Part shown: positions 26,666 through 33,850 of the stretch, one piece after another
Position numbering within the stretch: position 1 is the stretch's first letter
Layout: every line of letters starts with the position of its first letter
Source of the DNA: Methylotenera versatilis 7
GTDB taxonomy: Bacteria > Pseudomonadota > Gammaproteobacteria > Burkholderiales > Methylophilaceae
DNA length: 64,000 bases
Assembly (NCBI RefSeq): GCF_000799165.1
Contig: NZ_JUGF01000002.1
Coordinates: 620,001 to 684,000 of the forward strand
Reading direction: 5' to 3'
Position numbers and translations under genes: made by a program
Notes under the pieces: generated by a model
What the model was told of the DNA's origin: nothing
The model's input: the letters and a program-made list of their open reading frames with translations, nothing else
Databases searched by the model: none

Positions 26666-26884
26666 ATGCCGAATATCTCTCATCATCACATTGTCAGAGC
26701 CTGGTTTCTGATTAACTTGTTTGTTTGCCTTTATCCGCCTTTGTACTGGACTGTAGGTAAGAGTCAGGCTTTTGTACTGGGATTGCCAGCGTCATTTATA
26801 TATTTCATGTCTATCAGTATCTCCGTTACATTAAGTATTCTGTATGCCTATTGGGAAGAGTCAAACAGTGAGGAGTTGCAATAA
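26666..26884 (+). CDS. Small membrane subunit of sodium:solute symporter pair
   Basis: Protein of 72 residues with two transmembrane helices (about residues 10-29 and 37-62: AWFLINLFVCLYPPLYW and ASFIYFMSISISVTLSILYA). Small two-helix proteins of this sort often precede SSS transporters, as DUF997 proteins do with PanF. Its stop overlaps the ATG of the symporter by one base (TAATG), so the two are translationally coupled. AAAGGA lies before the start. Confidence 0.75.
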   Translation: MPNISHHHIVRAWFLINLFVCLYPPLYWTVGKSQAFVLGLPASFIYFMSISISVTLSILYAYWEESNSEELQ

Positions 26885-28389
26885 TGCTCATCACATTCGC
26901 AATCATGCTGGTATTTTTTGCGGGCTTAATCGTTATCCTGCAGCGCATTAAGGTTGACGATAAGTCTTTCACCAATTACGCGGTGGGAGATAGATCCTTC
27001 GGGGCTCGCTATCAGGCAATGTCGTTTCTTAATACCTGGTATCCAGGCGCTATGTTTACCGCATTTGGTGGCATGGCAGCGGCAAGTGGCATCATCTCTT
27101 TTTATGTACTGACGTATAGCTTACTGACAGTGATACTGATGTATTTAATGGCAAAACCAGTATGGACGTGGGGCAAAGTATTTGACCTGAAAACGCAGCC
27201 GGACCTTTTTGCTTTAAGGTACAACTCCACACACATCAGAACGATTACCGCGATTATTGGCATCATTTCCGGCATCCCTTGGCTGGTCTTAGGTATGCAA
27301 GCGCTTGGGGAAATGTTTCGTTACATCTCACTGGGAAATATGACCTTTACACAAGCGGTGGTTTTCGGTGTGATTGTGATTGCAATCAGACAGATATGGA
27401 CAGTGCGCATTGGGATGAAAGGCGTTGTGATATCCGATTTTTATCAAGGTATCGTGGCTTATATATTAGGCACGGCAATGCTGATAGGTCTAATAGTTTG
27501 GCTTGTCGTGGTCAAAGATATTTCATTTGCCACTCTTGAACCTGCCAAGCTTTCGATACCTGGTCCGGATTCTAAAGAAGGCTCTCTATACTTATTTAGC
27601 TTGGTATTAACTGGTGCCTTAGGCGGTTGGTGCTGGCCTTATATTTTTGTAAGACTTTTCACTTCCAATGGCGTTAAAAGTCTCAAAAAATCTGCTGCTT
27701 TGGCTGTGCCTTTATCTCTTATCTTCTGTGCATCACTGCTGATTTTTGGCATGCTTTCAGGCGCATTGGCATCCGTAAATCAAAACCCAAACGATGTCTG
27801 GTTCATTGTTTCGCAAGAAGCTGGTGGGTTGGTTTTACTAGGTCTTGCAGGTGTTGTACTTTTGGCCGCTACAATGGGGCATATCGATGGCAACATTCAG
27901 GCGACTGGTTCGCAAATTGCAAATGACCTGATTGGCAATTATTTCAAATTAAATACGAAGCAACTCATCATTTTCTCTAAATTTGGCATGTTATTGCTGA
28001 CAATACTGGCATCTTGGTTGTCGTGTCTGGAGCTTCCGTCTTTATTTACACTAGGCGTGCTTGCCTATCAGGGCATCATTCAATTAGCGATACCGCAGTT
28101 TCTGGGTATATTTTGGAAGCGCGGTAATAAATATGGTGCTATTGCTAGCATGTCGATTGGTTTTATCGTTGCTGTTATTTTAGAGCTTGTTTATCACGGA
28201 AACTTGCCTTGGGCTTATGGGCTAACGTCAGGCGCAGTAGCATTGGTTGTTAATGTGTTTGTTTATGTTGCACTTGCGTTTCTGATCCCACAGAGTAATA
28301 AAGAGAAGCAGCGGGTCAATGAATTGTTTGCAATGGTTGCAGAAAAAAAGCCAAGCCAATATGCAGATGGACTTCTTTATGAAAAATAG
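26884..28389 (+). CDS. Sodium:solute symporter family transporter
   Basis: Inner-membrane SSS-family cotransporter of 501 residues with about 12-13 hydrophobic helices. The family-typical SFLNTWYPGAMFTAFGG, near residue 50, is followed by GIPWLVLGMQALGEMF and AATMGHIDGNIQATGSQI. The substrate cannot be read; family members carry sugars, amino acids, pantothenate, carboxylates or urea. It is coupled to the small subunit before it, and its last 11 bases overlap the PPOX gene after it, so all three probably serve one pathway under IclR. Confidence 0.88.
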   Translation: MLITFAIMLVFFAGLIVILQRIKVDDKSFTNYAVGDRSFGARYQAMSFLNTWYPGAMFTAFGGMAAASGIISFYVLTYSLLTVILMYLMAKPVWTWGKVFDLKTQPDLFALRYNSTHIRTITAIIGIISGIPWLVLGMQALGEMFRYISLGNMTFTQAVVFGVIVIAIRQIWTVRIGMKGVVISDFYQGIVAYILGTAMLIGLIVWLVVVKDISFATLEPAKLSIPGPDSKEGSLYLFSLVLTGALGGWCWPYIFVRLFTSNGVKSLKKSAALAVPLSLIFCASLLIFGMLSGALASVNQNPNDVWFIVSQEAGGLVLLGLAGVVLLAATMGHIDGNIQATGSQIANDLIGNYFKLNTKQLIIFSKFGMLLLTILASWLSCLELPSLFTLGVLAYQGIIQLAIPQFLGIFWKRGNKYGAIASMSIGFIVAVILELVYHGNLPWAYGLTSGAVALVVNVFVYVALAFLIPQSNKEKQRVNELFAMVAEKKPSQYADGLLYEK

Positions 28390-29032
28390 CAAATTTTACT
28401 TACCTGAGCATCGCGCCATACAGGATAAATTCGGGACTGGGGCGCTTGCGGATAAGCAAGAAGAACTGATTGTTCATGATGTTTTTACCAATGCAGAAAT
28501 TGAGTTTATTTCAACTCGGGATATGTTCTTTTTATCTACTTTGAACTCAAGAGGAGAGCCCACGGTTTCGTATAAAGGCGGCCCTGTAGGTTTTATAAAA
28601 GTAATAGATAATGAGCTTATTTTTTCTAACTATGACGGAAATGGAATGTTTCTTTCCGTCGGTAACTTAGTAAAAAATGGGAAGGTTGGATTGTTATTTA
28701 TCGACTTTGAAACACCCCGCAGATTGCGCGTTCAAGGGGTCGCCCTGATTGATGAGCAGCCAGATTTGCAAATATTCCCAGAAGCAGAATTTCTAATTAG
28801 AATAAAACCAACAGACATTTGGGTTAACTGCCCTAGATATATACATACTTATAAGAAAGTATCGCAATCCCCTTATACACCGGGCAGAAATAGCACTCCA
28901 CGATTAGCTCAGTGGAAAAGATTAGATTCGGTTTACGAATGCCTGCTTCCAATTGATAAAAAAGCCGTTGAAAATAGTGGTCAGATTACCTTAGATCAAT
29001 ACAATTTAATGATTAGTAAGAATGAGGGGTAA
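28379..29032 (+). CDS. PPOX-class flavin-binding protein, second copy
   Basis: FMN-binding split-barrel protein, paralogue of the gene at 5301-5954 and also 217 residues from ATG 28379. Shared blocks include ISTRDMFFLSTLNSRGEPT, VSYKGGPVGFIKV, GLLFIDFETPRRLRVQG and WVNCPRYIHTYKKVSQSPY. The start is chosen because MKNSKFYLPEHRAIQ aligns with MASLYSAEHRALQ of the paralogue; earlier in-frame ATGs lie deeper in the symporter gene. Overlap with the symporter suggests it acts on, or is needed for use of, the imported compound. Confidence 0.82.
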   Translation: MKNSKFYLPEHRAIQDKFGTGALADKQEELIVHDVFTNAEIEFISTRDMFFLSTLNSRGEPTVSYKGGPVGFIKVIDNELIFSNYDGNGMFLSVGNLVKNGKVGLLFIDFETPRRLRVQGVALIDEQPDLQIFPEAEFLIRIKPTDIWVNCPRYIHTYKKVSQSPYTPGRNSTPRLAQWKRLDSVYECLLPIDKKAVENSGQITLDQYNLMISKNEG

Positions 29033-29196
29033 TTAACACGTTTAGTGCCAGCTTTGGGCCGTTTATTGTCTATTTACTGAATTGGTATAGCTCGGCCCAT
29101 AGCTGACGCTCATCACCGCATATTCCCATTAAGATCCGCTTCGACTAAAATCCAATTAGCTGTTGTTTTGTCTCTATATTGACTCTCACATCGACG

Positions 29197-29225
29197 AGCA
29201 TTGCAGGTGTGTAATATGCAATGCT
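29197..29225. repeat. 9-bp perfect inverted repeat
   Basis: AGCATTGCA (29197-29205) and TGCAATGCT (29217-29225), 11-base spacer, in the 248-base gap between the PPOX gene and hupB-like gene. No T run follows, so it may be an operator or a weak hairpin. The rest of the gap shows no gene. Confidence 0.4.
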
Positions 29226-29238
29226 GAATATCTGGAAT

Positions 29239-29262
29239 AAAAGCCCTGCTATGAGGGCTTTT
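29239..29262 (-). terminator. Bidirectional terminator after HU gene
   Basis: AAAAGCCCT (29239-29247) and AGGGCTTTT (29254-29262), perfect nine-base stem with six-base loop, 18 bases beyond the HU stop codon; on the minus strand it ends in TTTTATT. Confidence 0.85.
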
Positions 29263-29280
29263 CAACCTGTATAATACTGC

Positions 29281-29580
29281 CTATTTATTGACTGCAGATT
29301 TAAGTGATGCACCAACTGAAAAGCTAACGCGGTTACTTGCAGCAATTTTCAATGTTTCACCATTTGCAGGATTACGGCCATCGTAAGCGGGTTTATGCGT
29401 TACTTTGAATTTACCGAAGCCTATGATGTTCAAATCATTGCCTTTTGCTAATGTATCAGTGATAGCAGCCAACACATCATTCAAAGCTTCTTGCGCTTCT
29501 TTCTTGCTTCGGCCATTAGTAGCCAATAATTCAACTAATTCTGTTTTGCCGACAATTACTTTCTTTTCTGCTGCAGCCAT
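29281..29580 (-). CDS. HU-family nucleoid DNA-binding protein
   Basis: Histone-like protein of 99 residues. KTELVELLATNGRSKKEAQE forms the helical dimer part, GFGKFKVTHKPAYDGRNPAN the DNA-binding arm with the RNPxNG-type tip, then ETLKIAASNRVSFSVGASLK. The start at 29580 has GAGGAAA upstream on the minus strand; 24 further in-frame codons upstream are not typical. It compacts and bends DNA. The short N-terminal MAAAEKK extension is slightly longer than E. coli HU. Monocistronic with its own terminator. Confidence 0.92.
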   Translation of the reverse strand: MAAAEKKVIVGKTELVELLATNGRSKKEAQEALNDVLAAITDTLAKGNDLNIIGFGKFKVTHKPAYDGRNPANGETLKIAASNRVSFSVGASLKSAVNK

Positions 29581-29738
29581 CTGTATTTCCTCTACTTGGT
29601 AGTTGGTTTTATGAAACCCTATTAAAGGGAGTGGTACGACAATAAAGCACAAGTTTATTCAGGTCAAACAGAAAACTGCAAAAGATGGCGTATTTACTGA
29701 CTTTGCGTGTTTATTTACATATTTAAGGAGCAATACCC

Positions 29739-30275
29739 GTGACCAACGCACAACGCAGAGCGCTTGCCCGCATGGCTGAAATGAATTCAGCAAGTAACGG
29801 CAACACGCATGCACCAACCCTCAGTAGCGCGTTCAGTCCACATGCGTCAGGTGCATATTACCTTATAGCAGTAGAGACTGTCGGCAAGATCATCAATCTA
29901 TTAGCCAATGAAATCGAACCGCCCGTTTTTACCTATGCCATTACAACCATTCATTTTGAACAAGATCTTGATACCGGAAAATGGTTCTGGTTTGATGGTA
30001 AGGAAAAGCTATCCCCTCGCAAAAACCAGAATAACTGGCGCCTGGGTAGCAAGATACTATATGACACACGCGAAGCCGCAGAAGCTGAACTTCAGCGTGT
30101 AATGGCAAAAAACGGTGATCGCGTTACCAAGGTACATGACTTGCCAGACGATGTGACTCAATTGAAGAAGATTCGTAGTGCCCACCATCCAGACCGCAAT
30201 AACCCCGACTCTGACCATGATCTCTATCAGGCGGTTATTGAGAAAATTGACCGAATGCGTTTGACCAGTGTTTAA
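29739..30275 (+). CDS. Unknown protein with C-terminal partial J domain
   Basis: Protein of 178 residues starting at GTG 29739 with AAGGAG upstream. The N-terminal 135 residues match nothing I recognise (contains YYLIAVETVGKIINLLANEI). The last 45 residues, VTQLKKIRSAHHPDRNNPDS followed by HDLYQAVIEKIDRMR, look like helices II-III of a J domain with the HPD motif that stimulates Hsp70; the first J helix is short or absent. A cochaperone role is a guess. It is flanked by HU and nrdJb and shares a terminator with the latter. Confidence 0.7.
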   Translation: MTNAQRRALARMAEMNSASNGNTHAPTLSSAFSPHASGAYYLIAVETVGKIINLLANEIEPPVFTYAITTIHFEQDLDTGKWFWFDGKEKLSPRKNQNNWRLGSKILYDTREAAEAELQRVMAKNGDRVTKVHDLPDDVTQLKKIRSAHHPDRNNPDSDHDLYQAVIEKIDRMRLTSV

Positions 30276-30361
30276 GGCAAACTATGAATGTCTAATATGG
30301 GCCTAGACATTCCTACTCTTTAATTAAAAGATATCCGTAATTAAACAGCCTAATGAAAACA

Positions 30362-30386
30362 AAAAAGGAGCGTGAAGCTCCTTTTT
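30362..30386 (+). terminator. Bidirectional terminator between J-domain gene and nrdJb
   Basis: AAAAAGGAGC (30362-30371) and GCTCCTTTTT (30377-30386), perfect ten-base stem with loop GTGAA; poly-A and poly-T flanks let it serve both convergent genes. Confidence 0.9.
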
Positions 30387-30387
30387 A

Positions 30388-31080
30388 TTAACCGCACTTA
30401 CTCTCCCCGCAATTCAAGCAAGTCAAACAACCATCCATAATGATGCTGGCTTTAGTCTGGCACTTATTGCAAAGTTGCGCACCTTTTGGAAAGCCTTCGG
30501 TGTTCATTTCTTCGCCAGATTTCGCATGCTTTTCTAAGTATTCTGCTTTTTTCTCATTGACCAATTTTTGTTGATGTTGATCTAAACCTGGCTTTTTAAG
30601 CATGCCGATTTCTTGCAGATGTTGCTCTACTACTTCGCCAATCTCTGCCACCAAGCTTGGTACAAATTTGCCACCTTTTTTAAAGTAGCCGCCACTTGGT
30701 TCAAATACGCTTTTCAGTTCTTCTACCAAGAAAGTGATATCGCCCCCTTTGCGGAACACGGCAGACATCACGCGAGTAAGGGCGACAATCCATTGAAAGT
30801 GATCCATGTTTTTAGAGTTGATGAAAATCTCGAACGGGCGGCGGTGCTCTTGTGACGTGCCTTCGTTCATCACCACATCGTTAATAGTGATATAAAGAGC
30901 ATGCTCCGTAACTGGCGTTTTTACTTTATAAGTGCTGCCGGTGATTTTTTCTGGGCGGTCTAGCGGCTCGCCCAGTTGTACGATTTTCGCATTCGCTTCT
31001 TTAAGCTCTGCGGTTTTTGTTTTGTCTTCTTCACTCACTAGCGCATAGCCAGTGATTTTTTTCTCGATTTTAACTGCCAA
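30388..31080 (-). CDS. nrdJb: Class II ribonucleotide reductase, C-terminal split part NrdJb
   Basis: Second polypeptide of adenosylcobalamin-dependent ribonucleotide reductase, 230 residues, as in Pseudomonas, where nrdJ is split. It begins AVKIEKKITGYALVSEEDK; the middle holds the TSCPD-like domain (ITINDVVMNEGTSQEHRRPF, SAVFRKGGD), and the C-terminus a cysteine tail CNKCQTKASIIMDGCLTCLN, probably a zinc ribbon or the redox-relay cysteines. The TTG at 31080 has AAGGAG at ideal distance; a GTG at 31110 has none, so TTG is preferred. It follows nrdJa after a 188-base gap with a large folded element. Confidence 0.87.
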   Translation of the reverse strand: MAVKIEKKITGYALVSEEDKTKTAELKEANAKIVQLGEPLDRPEKITGSTYKVKTPVTEHALYITINDVVMNEGTSQEHRRPFEIFINSKNMDHFQWIVALTRVMSAVFRKGGDITFLVEELKSVFEPSGGYFKKGGKFVPSLVAEIGEVVEQHLQEIGMLKKPGLDQHQQKLVNEKKAEYLEKHAKSGEEMNTEGFPKGAQLCNKCQTKASIIMDGCLTCLNCGESKCG

Positions 31081-31155
31081 TTTGTTCTCCTTGCGGGCTA
31101 ATGCCCTCACAATTTTTTCATTTTAATTTAGATGATTTAAAACTTCGCGCGTGCA

Positions 31156-31241
31156 GTGAAGACTAGGCGCGTTTGAATTTTTAACCGGAATGTACAAGCA
31201 GTACATGAGGATTGAAAATTCAAACGCAACAACGTATTCAC
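31156..31241 (-). ncRNA. Structured element between nrdJa and nrdJb
   Basis: Nested perfect pairings: outer GTGAA/TTCAC (31156-31160, 31237-31241), 13-base stem GCGTTTGAATTTT/AAAATTCAAACGC (31169-31181, 31215-31227), symmetric nine-base internal loop on each side, apical TGTAC/GTACA (31191-31195, 31201-31205) with five-base loop. It is transcribed with the nrdJ genes on the minus strand, so it may be an RNA element controlling nrdJb. It may correspond to the published nrdJ-associated RNA motif, which I cannot check here. Confidence 0.6.
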
Positions 31242-31268
31242 AAACTAAGCAGTTTTAAATATCTAAAT

Positions 31269-33446
31269 TTAGAATTTACCGTAATAGCCTTCTTTTAATG
31301 CATCATATAAATTCGCGGCACTATGAATCTCGCCATCGTATTCAATCTCTTCATTACCTTTTACTTCTAACTCAGTGCCGTCTTCCAGCGTGAATTTGTA
31401 AGTGGTATTTTCCAGATCTTTTTCAGTAACCAGCACACCTTGGAATGCTTCTGGGTTAAATCTGAAAGTGGTACAACCTTTTAAGCCTTTATCGTAAGCG
31501 TAAAGATAGATGCTTTTGAAATCTTCAAAATCATAGTCAGTTGGCACGTTGATGGTTTTTGAGATAGAGCTATCAATCCATTTTTGTGACGCGGCTTGAA
31601 TATCCACATGCGCTTTCGCCATGATGGTAGAAGAGTCCAGGAAATAATCTGGTAACTTTTCATCTTCTTTATCGCTGAATGGCATCGCTTTCGGGTTGAT
31701 TAACTCGCGATAGGCCAATAATTCATAAGAGAATACATCGACTTTCTCTTTAGATTTTTTACCTTCACGAATCACGTTGCGTGCATAGTGATGCGCAAAA
31801 GATGGCTCGATACCGTTACTGGCGTTATTGGCCAGTGAAAGCGAAATCGTACCAGTTGGCGCGATTGAGCTATGGTGCGTGAAACGCACACCTTTAGTAG
31901 CGATTTGGTTACGCAAGCCTTCTGGGAACTGCTGCATGTAGCGGCTGTATTTGCCCAATAACACTTTTCCAGCCACTTTACTGCCCACTTTTATGCCGTC
32001 TGCCGCCATTTCCGGGCGCTTCGCTAGCATATCTGCAGTGACTTCGAATTTTTCTTCCATAATAGGCGCAGCGCCTTTTTCATCCGCTAATTGCACGCCA
32101 ATTTCCCAGCCTACTTCTGCCATTACGCGGGTGACTTCTTCAGTGAACTTGATTGACTCTTCCTCACCGTATTTCATTTTCATCATGGTGAGTGATGAAC
32201 CCAACCCCAAATAACCCATGCCGTGACGGCGTTTACGTGCAATCTCGTCGCGTTGTTGTTGCAATGGTAAGCCATTGATTTCAACCACGTTATCCAGCAT
32301 ACGTGTGAAAATCGCTACCACATCGCGGTATTCTGCCCAGTCAAAATAAGCTTCATCCGTAAATGGTTTTTTCACGAATTTAGTCAGGTTAACTGAACCT
32401 AATAAACACGCGCCATAAGGTGGTAATGGTTGCTCACCGCATGGATTGGTCGCACGGATGTTTTCGCAGAACCAGTTGTTGTTCATTTCGTTCACACGGT
32501 CAATCAGGATAAAACCTGGCTCAGCAAAATCATAGGTGCTGGACATGATTACATCCCACAAGCGGCGTGCCTTGATAGTTTTGTATACGCGGCAAGCGAC
32601 TTTACCTGCGTCTAAACCATGGTCTTGCGTTAAGTATTTACCTTTAACGGGCCACTCGCGCCACACCACATGCGTTTCATCGTTTACATTCAAGCCGTCA
32701 ATAATCGCTTCTTTTTCCGTCACCGGGAAAGCAAGCTTCCACTCAGCATCCGCTTTTACCGCTTCCATGAACTCTTTTGTAATTAAGCAGCTCAAGTTAA
32801 ATTGGCGTAAACGACCATTTTCGCGTTTCGCTTTAATGAAATCAGTCACATCAGGGTGTGAAATATCAAACGTTGCCATTTGCGCACCACGGCGCCCACC
32901 AGCGCTAGATACGGTGAAACACATCTTGTCGTAGATATCCATGAAAGATAATGGGCCGCTGGTGTAAGCGCCTGCGCCCGCTACGAATGCGCCTTTTGGA
33001 CGCAGTGTTGAGAACTCGTAACCGATACCGCAACCCGCTTTCAGCGTTAAACCCGCTTCATGCACTTTGCCTAGAATATTGTCCATACTGTCTTCTACCA
33101 CGCCAGACACCGTACAATTGATGGTTGAAGTAGCTGGTTTATGCTCTAGTGCGCCAGCGTTAGAAGTAATTCGTCCAGCGGGAATCGCACCACGGCGCAA
33201 TGCCCATAGAAATTTTTCATGCCATTCATGACGTTTATCATCCGTTGTTTCTACATCGGCCAACGCGCGCGCAACGCGTGAGTATGAATCATCCATGTTT
33301 TGATCAACATGGTCGCCATTTTTGGCTTTTAATCGATATTTTTTATCCCAAATATCTAACGAAACCGATTGAATAGGGATTTCCTTTGCGGTCTCGATTT
33401 GCATATTTTCGTCTATTTTTTTTGCTGCTTCTACTGCCTTTAACAT
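31269..33446 (-). CDS. nrdJa: Class II (B12-dependent) ribonucleotide reductase, main part NrdJa
   Basis: Catalytic part of adenosylcobalamin-dependent ribonucleotide reductase, 725 residues, converting ribonucleotides to deoxyribonucleotides without oxygen requirement. Barrel motifs include AGCGIGYEFSTLRPKGAF, NPCGEQPLPPYGACLLGSVN with active-site cysteine and glutamate, RHGMGYLGLGSSL and APTGTISLSLANNASNGIEP. GGAG lies before ATG 33446. The C-terminal TSCPD and cysteine-tail region is on the separate nrdJb gene downstream. An NrdR box precedes the gene; no cobalamin riboswitch is visible. Confidence 0.93.
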   Translation of the reverse strand: MLKAVEAAKKIDENMQIETAKEIPIQSVSLDIWDKKYRLKAKNGDHVDQNMDDSYSRVARALADVETTDDKRHEWHEKFLWALRRGAIPAGRITSNAGALEHKPATSTINCTVSGVVEDSMDNILGKVHEAGLTLKAGCGIGYEFSTLRPKGAFVAGAGAYTSGPLSFMDIYDKMCFTVSSAGGRRGAQMATFDISHPDVTDFIKAKRENGRLRQFNLSCLITKEFMEAVKADAEWKLAFPVTEKEAIIDGLNVNDETHVVWREWPVKGKYLTQDHGLDAGKVACRVYKTIKARRLWDVIMSSTYDFAEPGFILIDRVNEMNNNWFCENIRATNPCGEQPLPPYGACLLGSVNLTKFVKKPFTDEAYFDWAEYRDVVAIFTRMLDNVVEINGLPLQQQRDEIARKRRHGMGYLGLGSSLTMMKMKYGEEESIKFTEEVTRVMAEVGWEIGVQLADEKGAAPIMEEKFEVTADMLAKRPEMAADGIKVGSKVAGKVLLGKYSRYMQQFPEGLRNQIATKGVRFTHHSSIAPTGTISLSLANNASNGIEPSFAHHYARNVIREGKKSKEKVDVFSYELLAYRELINPKAMPFSDKEDEKLPDYFLDSSTIMAKAHVDIQAASQKWIDSSISKTINVPTDYDFEDFKSIYLYAYDKGLKGCTTFRFNPEAFQGVLVTEKDLENTTYKFTLEDGTELEVKGNEEIEYDGEIHSAANLYDALKEGYYGKF

Positions 33447-33513
33447 GGCGTACTCCCCAAATTTATCTCTAACCCAGTGTCTAACTTATAGCGCTTTAAC
33501 CTGAATGAATGCT

Positions 33514-33546
33514 AACTATGTGATTTTTATTAAGAATCACATAGTT
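33514..33546. repeat. 12-bp perfect inverted repeat in nrdJa leader
   Basis: AACTATGTGATT (33514-33525) and AATCACATAGTT (33535-33546) with nine-base spacer. It overlaps the second, degenerate NrdR half-site and a possible -35/-10 pair (TTACAC, 17 bases, TAATAA on the minus strand), so it could be an operator or a leader hairpin. Confidence 0.5.
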
Positions 33547-33568
33547 TTTGTGTAAAAAATGTGCCTTA

Positions 33569-33584
33569 ACACAACATATTGTGT
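33569..33584. promoter_or_regulatory. NrdR box upstream of nrdJa
   Basis: ACACAACATATTGTGT matches the NrdR repressor consensus (ACACAATATATTGTGT-like). NrdR boxes come in pairs about 31 bases apart; at exactly that distance, 33538-33553, CACATAGTTTTTGTGT keeps the TTGTGT half. It implies ATP/dATP-dependent repression of nrdJ. Confidence 0.75.
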
Positions 33585-33702
33585 CTTGAGTAGAAATTTA
33601 GGCCTTTATTTTGTGTACGTCAATACTAATTTTACTGTTAATTTCGCACCGTTTTGGTGTGCATTTATACAGATACAAGGCCAGTATTTGCATTGAGTTA
33701 AG

Positions 33703-33718
33703 GTGAGTAATTACTCAC
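33703..33718. promoter_or_regulatory. 16-base perfect palindrome between nrdJa and waaA
   Basis: GTGAGTAATTACTCAC is self-complementary over all 16 bases and lies in the 404-base divergent gap 33447-33850. It looks like the operator of an unidentified dimeric regulator of one of the flanking genes. The gap holds no extra gene. Confidence 0.5.
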
Positions 33719-33850
33719 ACCACATTAAATTTAAAAAAATAAATTTCTCGCTTAAATAAACGGTTTGTGTATTGCGCGCTTGCGTATTAAACAATGGTCG
33801 TTAAAGTAACAGCGCTAGTTTTTCAACAGTGCTTTATGCGAAAATGCGCC

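Noticed and set aside
31169-31227. Integron attC site
   Set aside because: The arms lack the GTTRRRY/RYYYAAC core and there is no integron integrase or cassette array.
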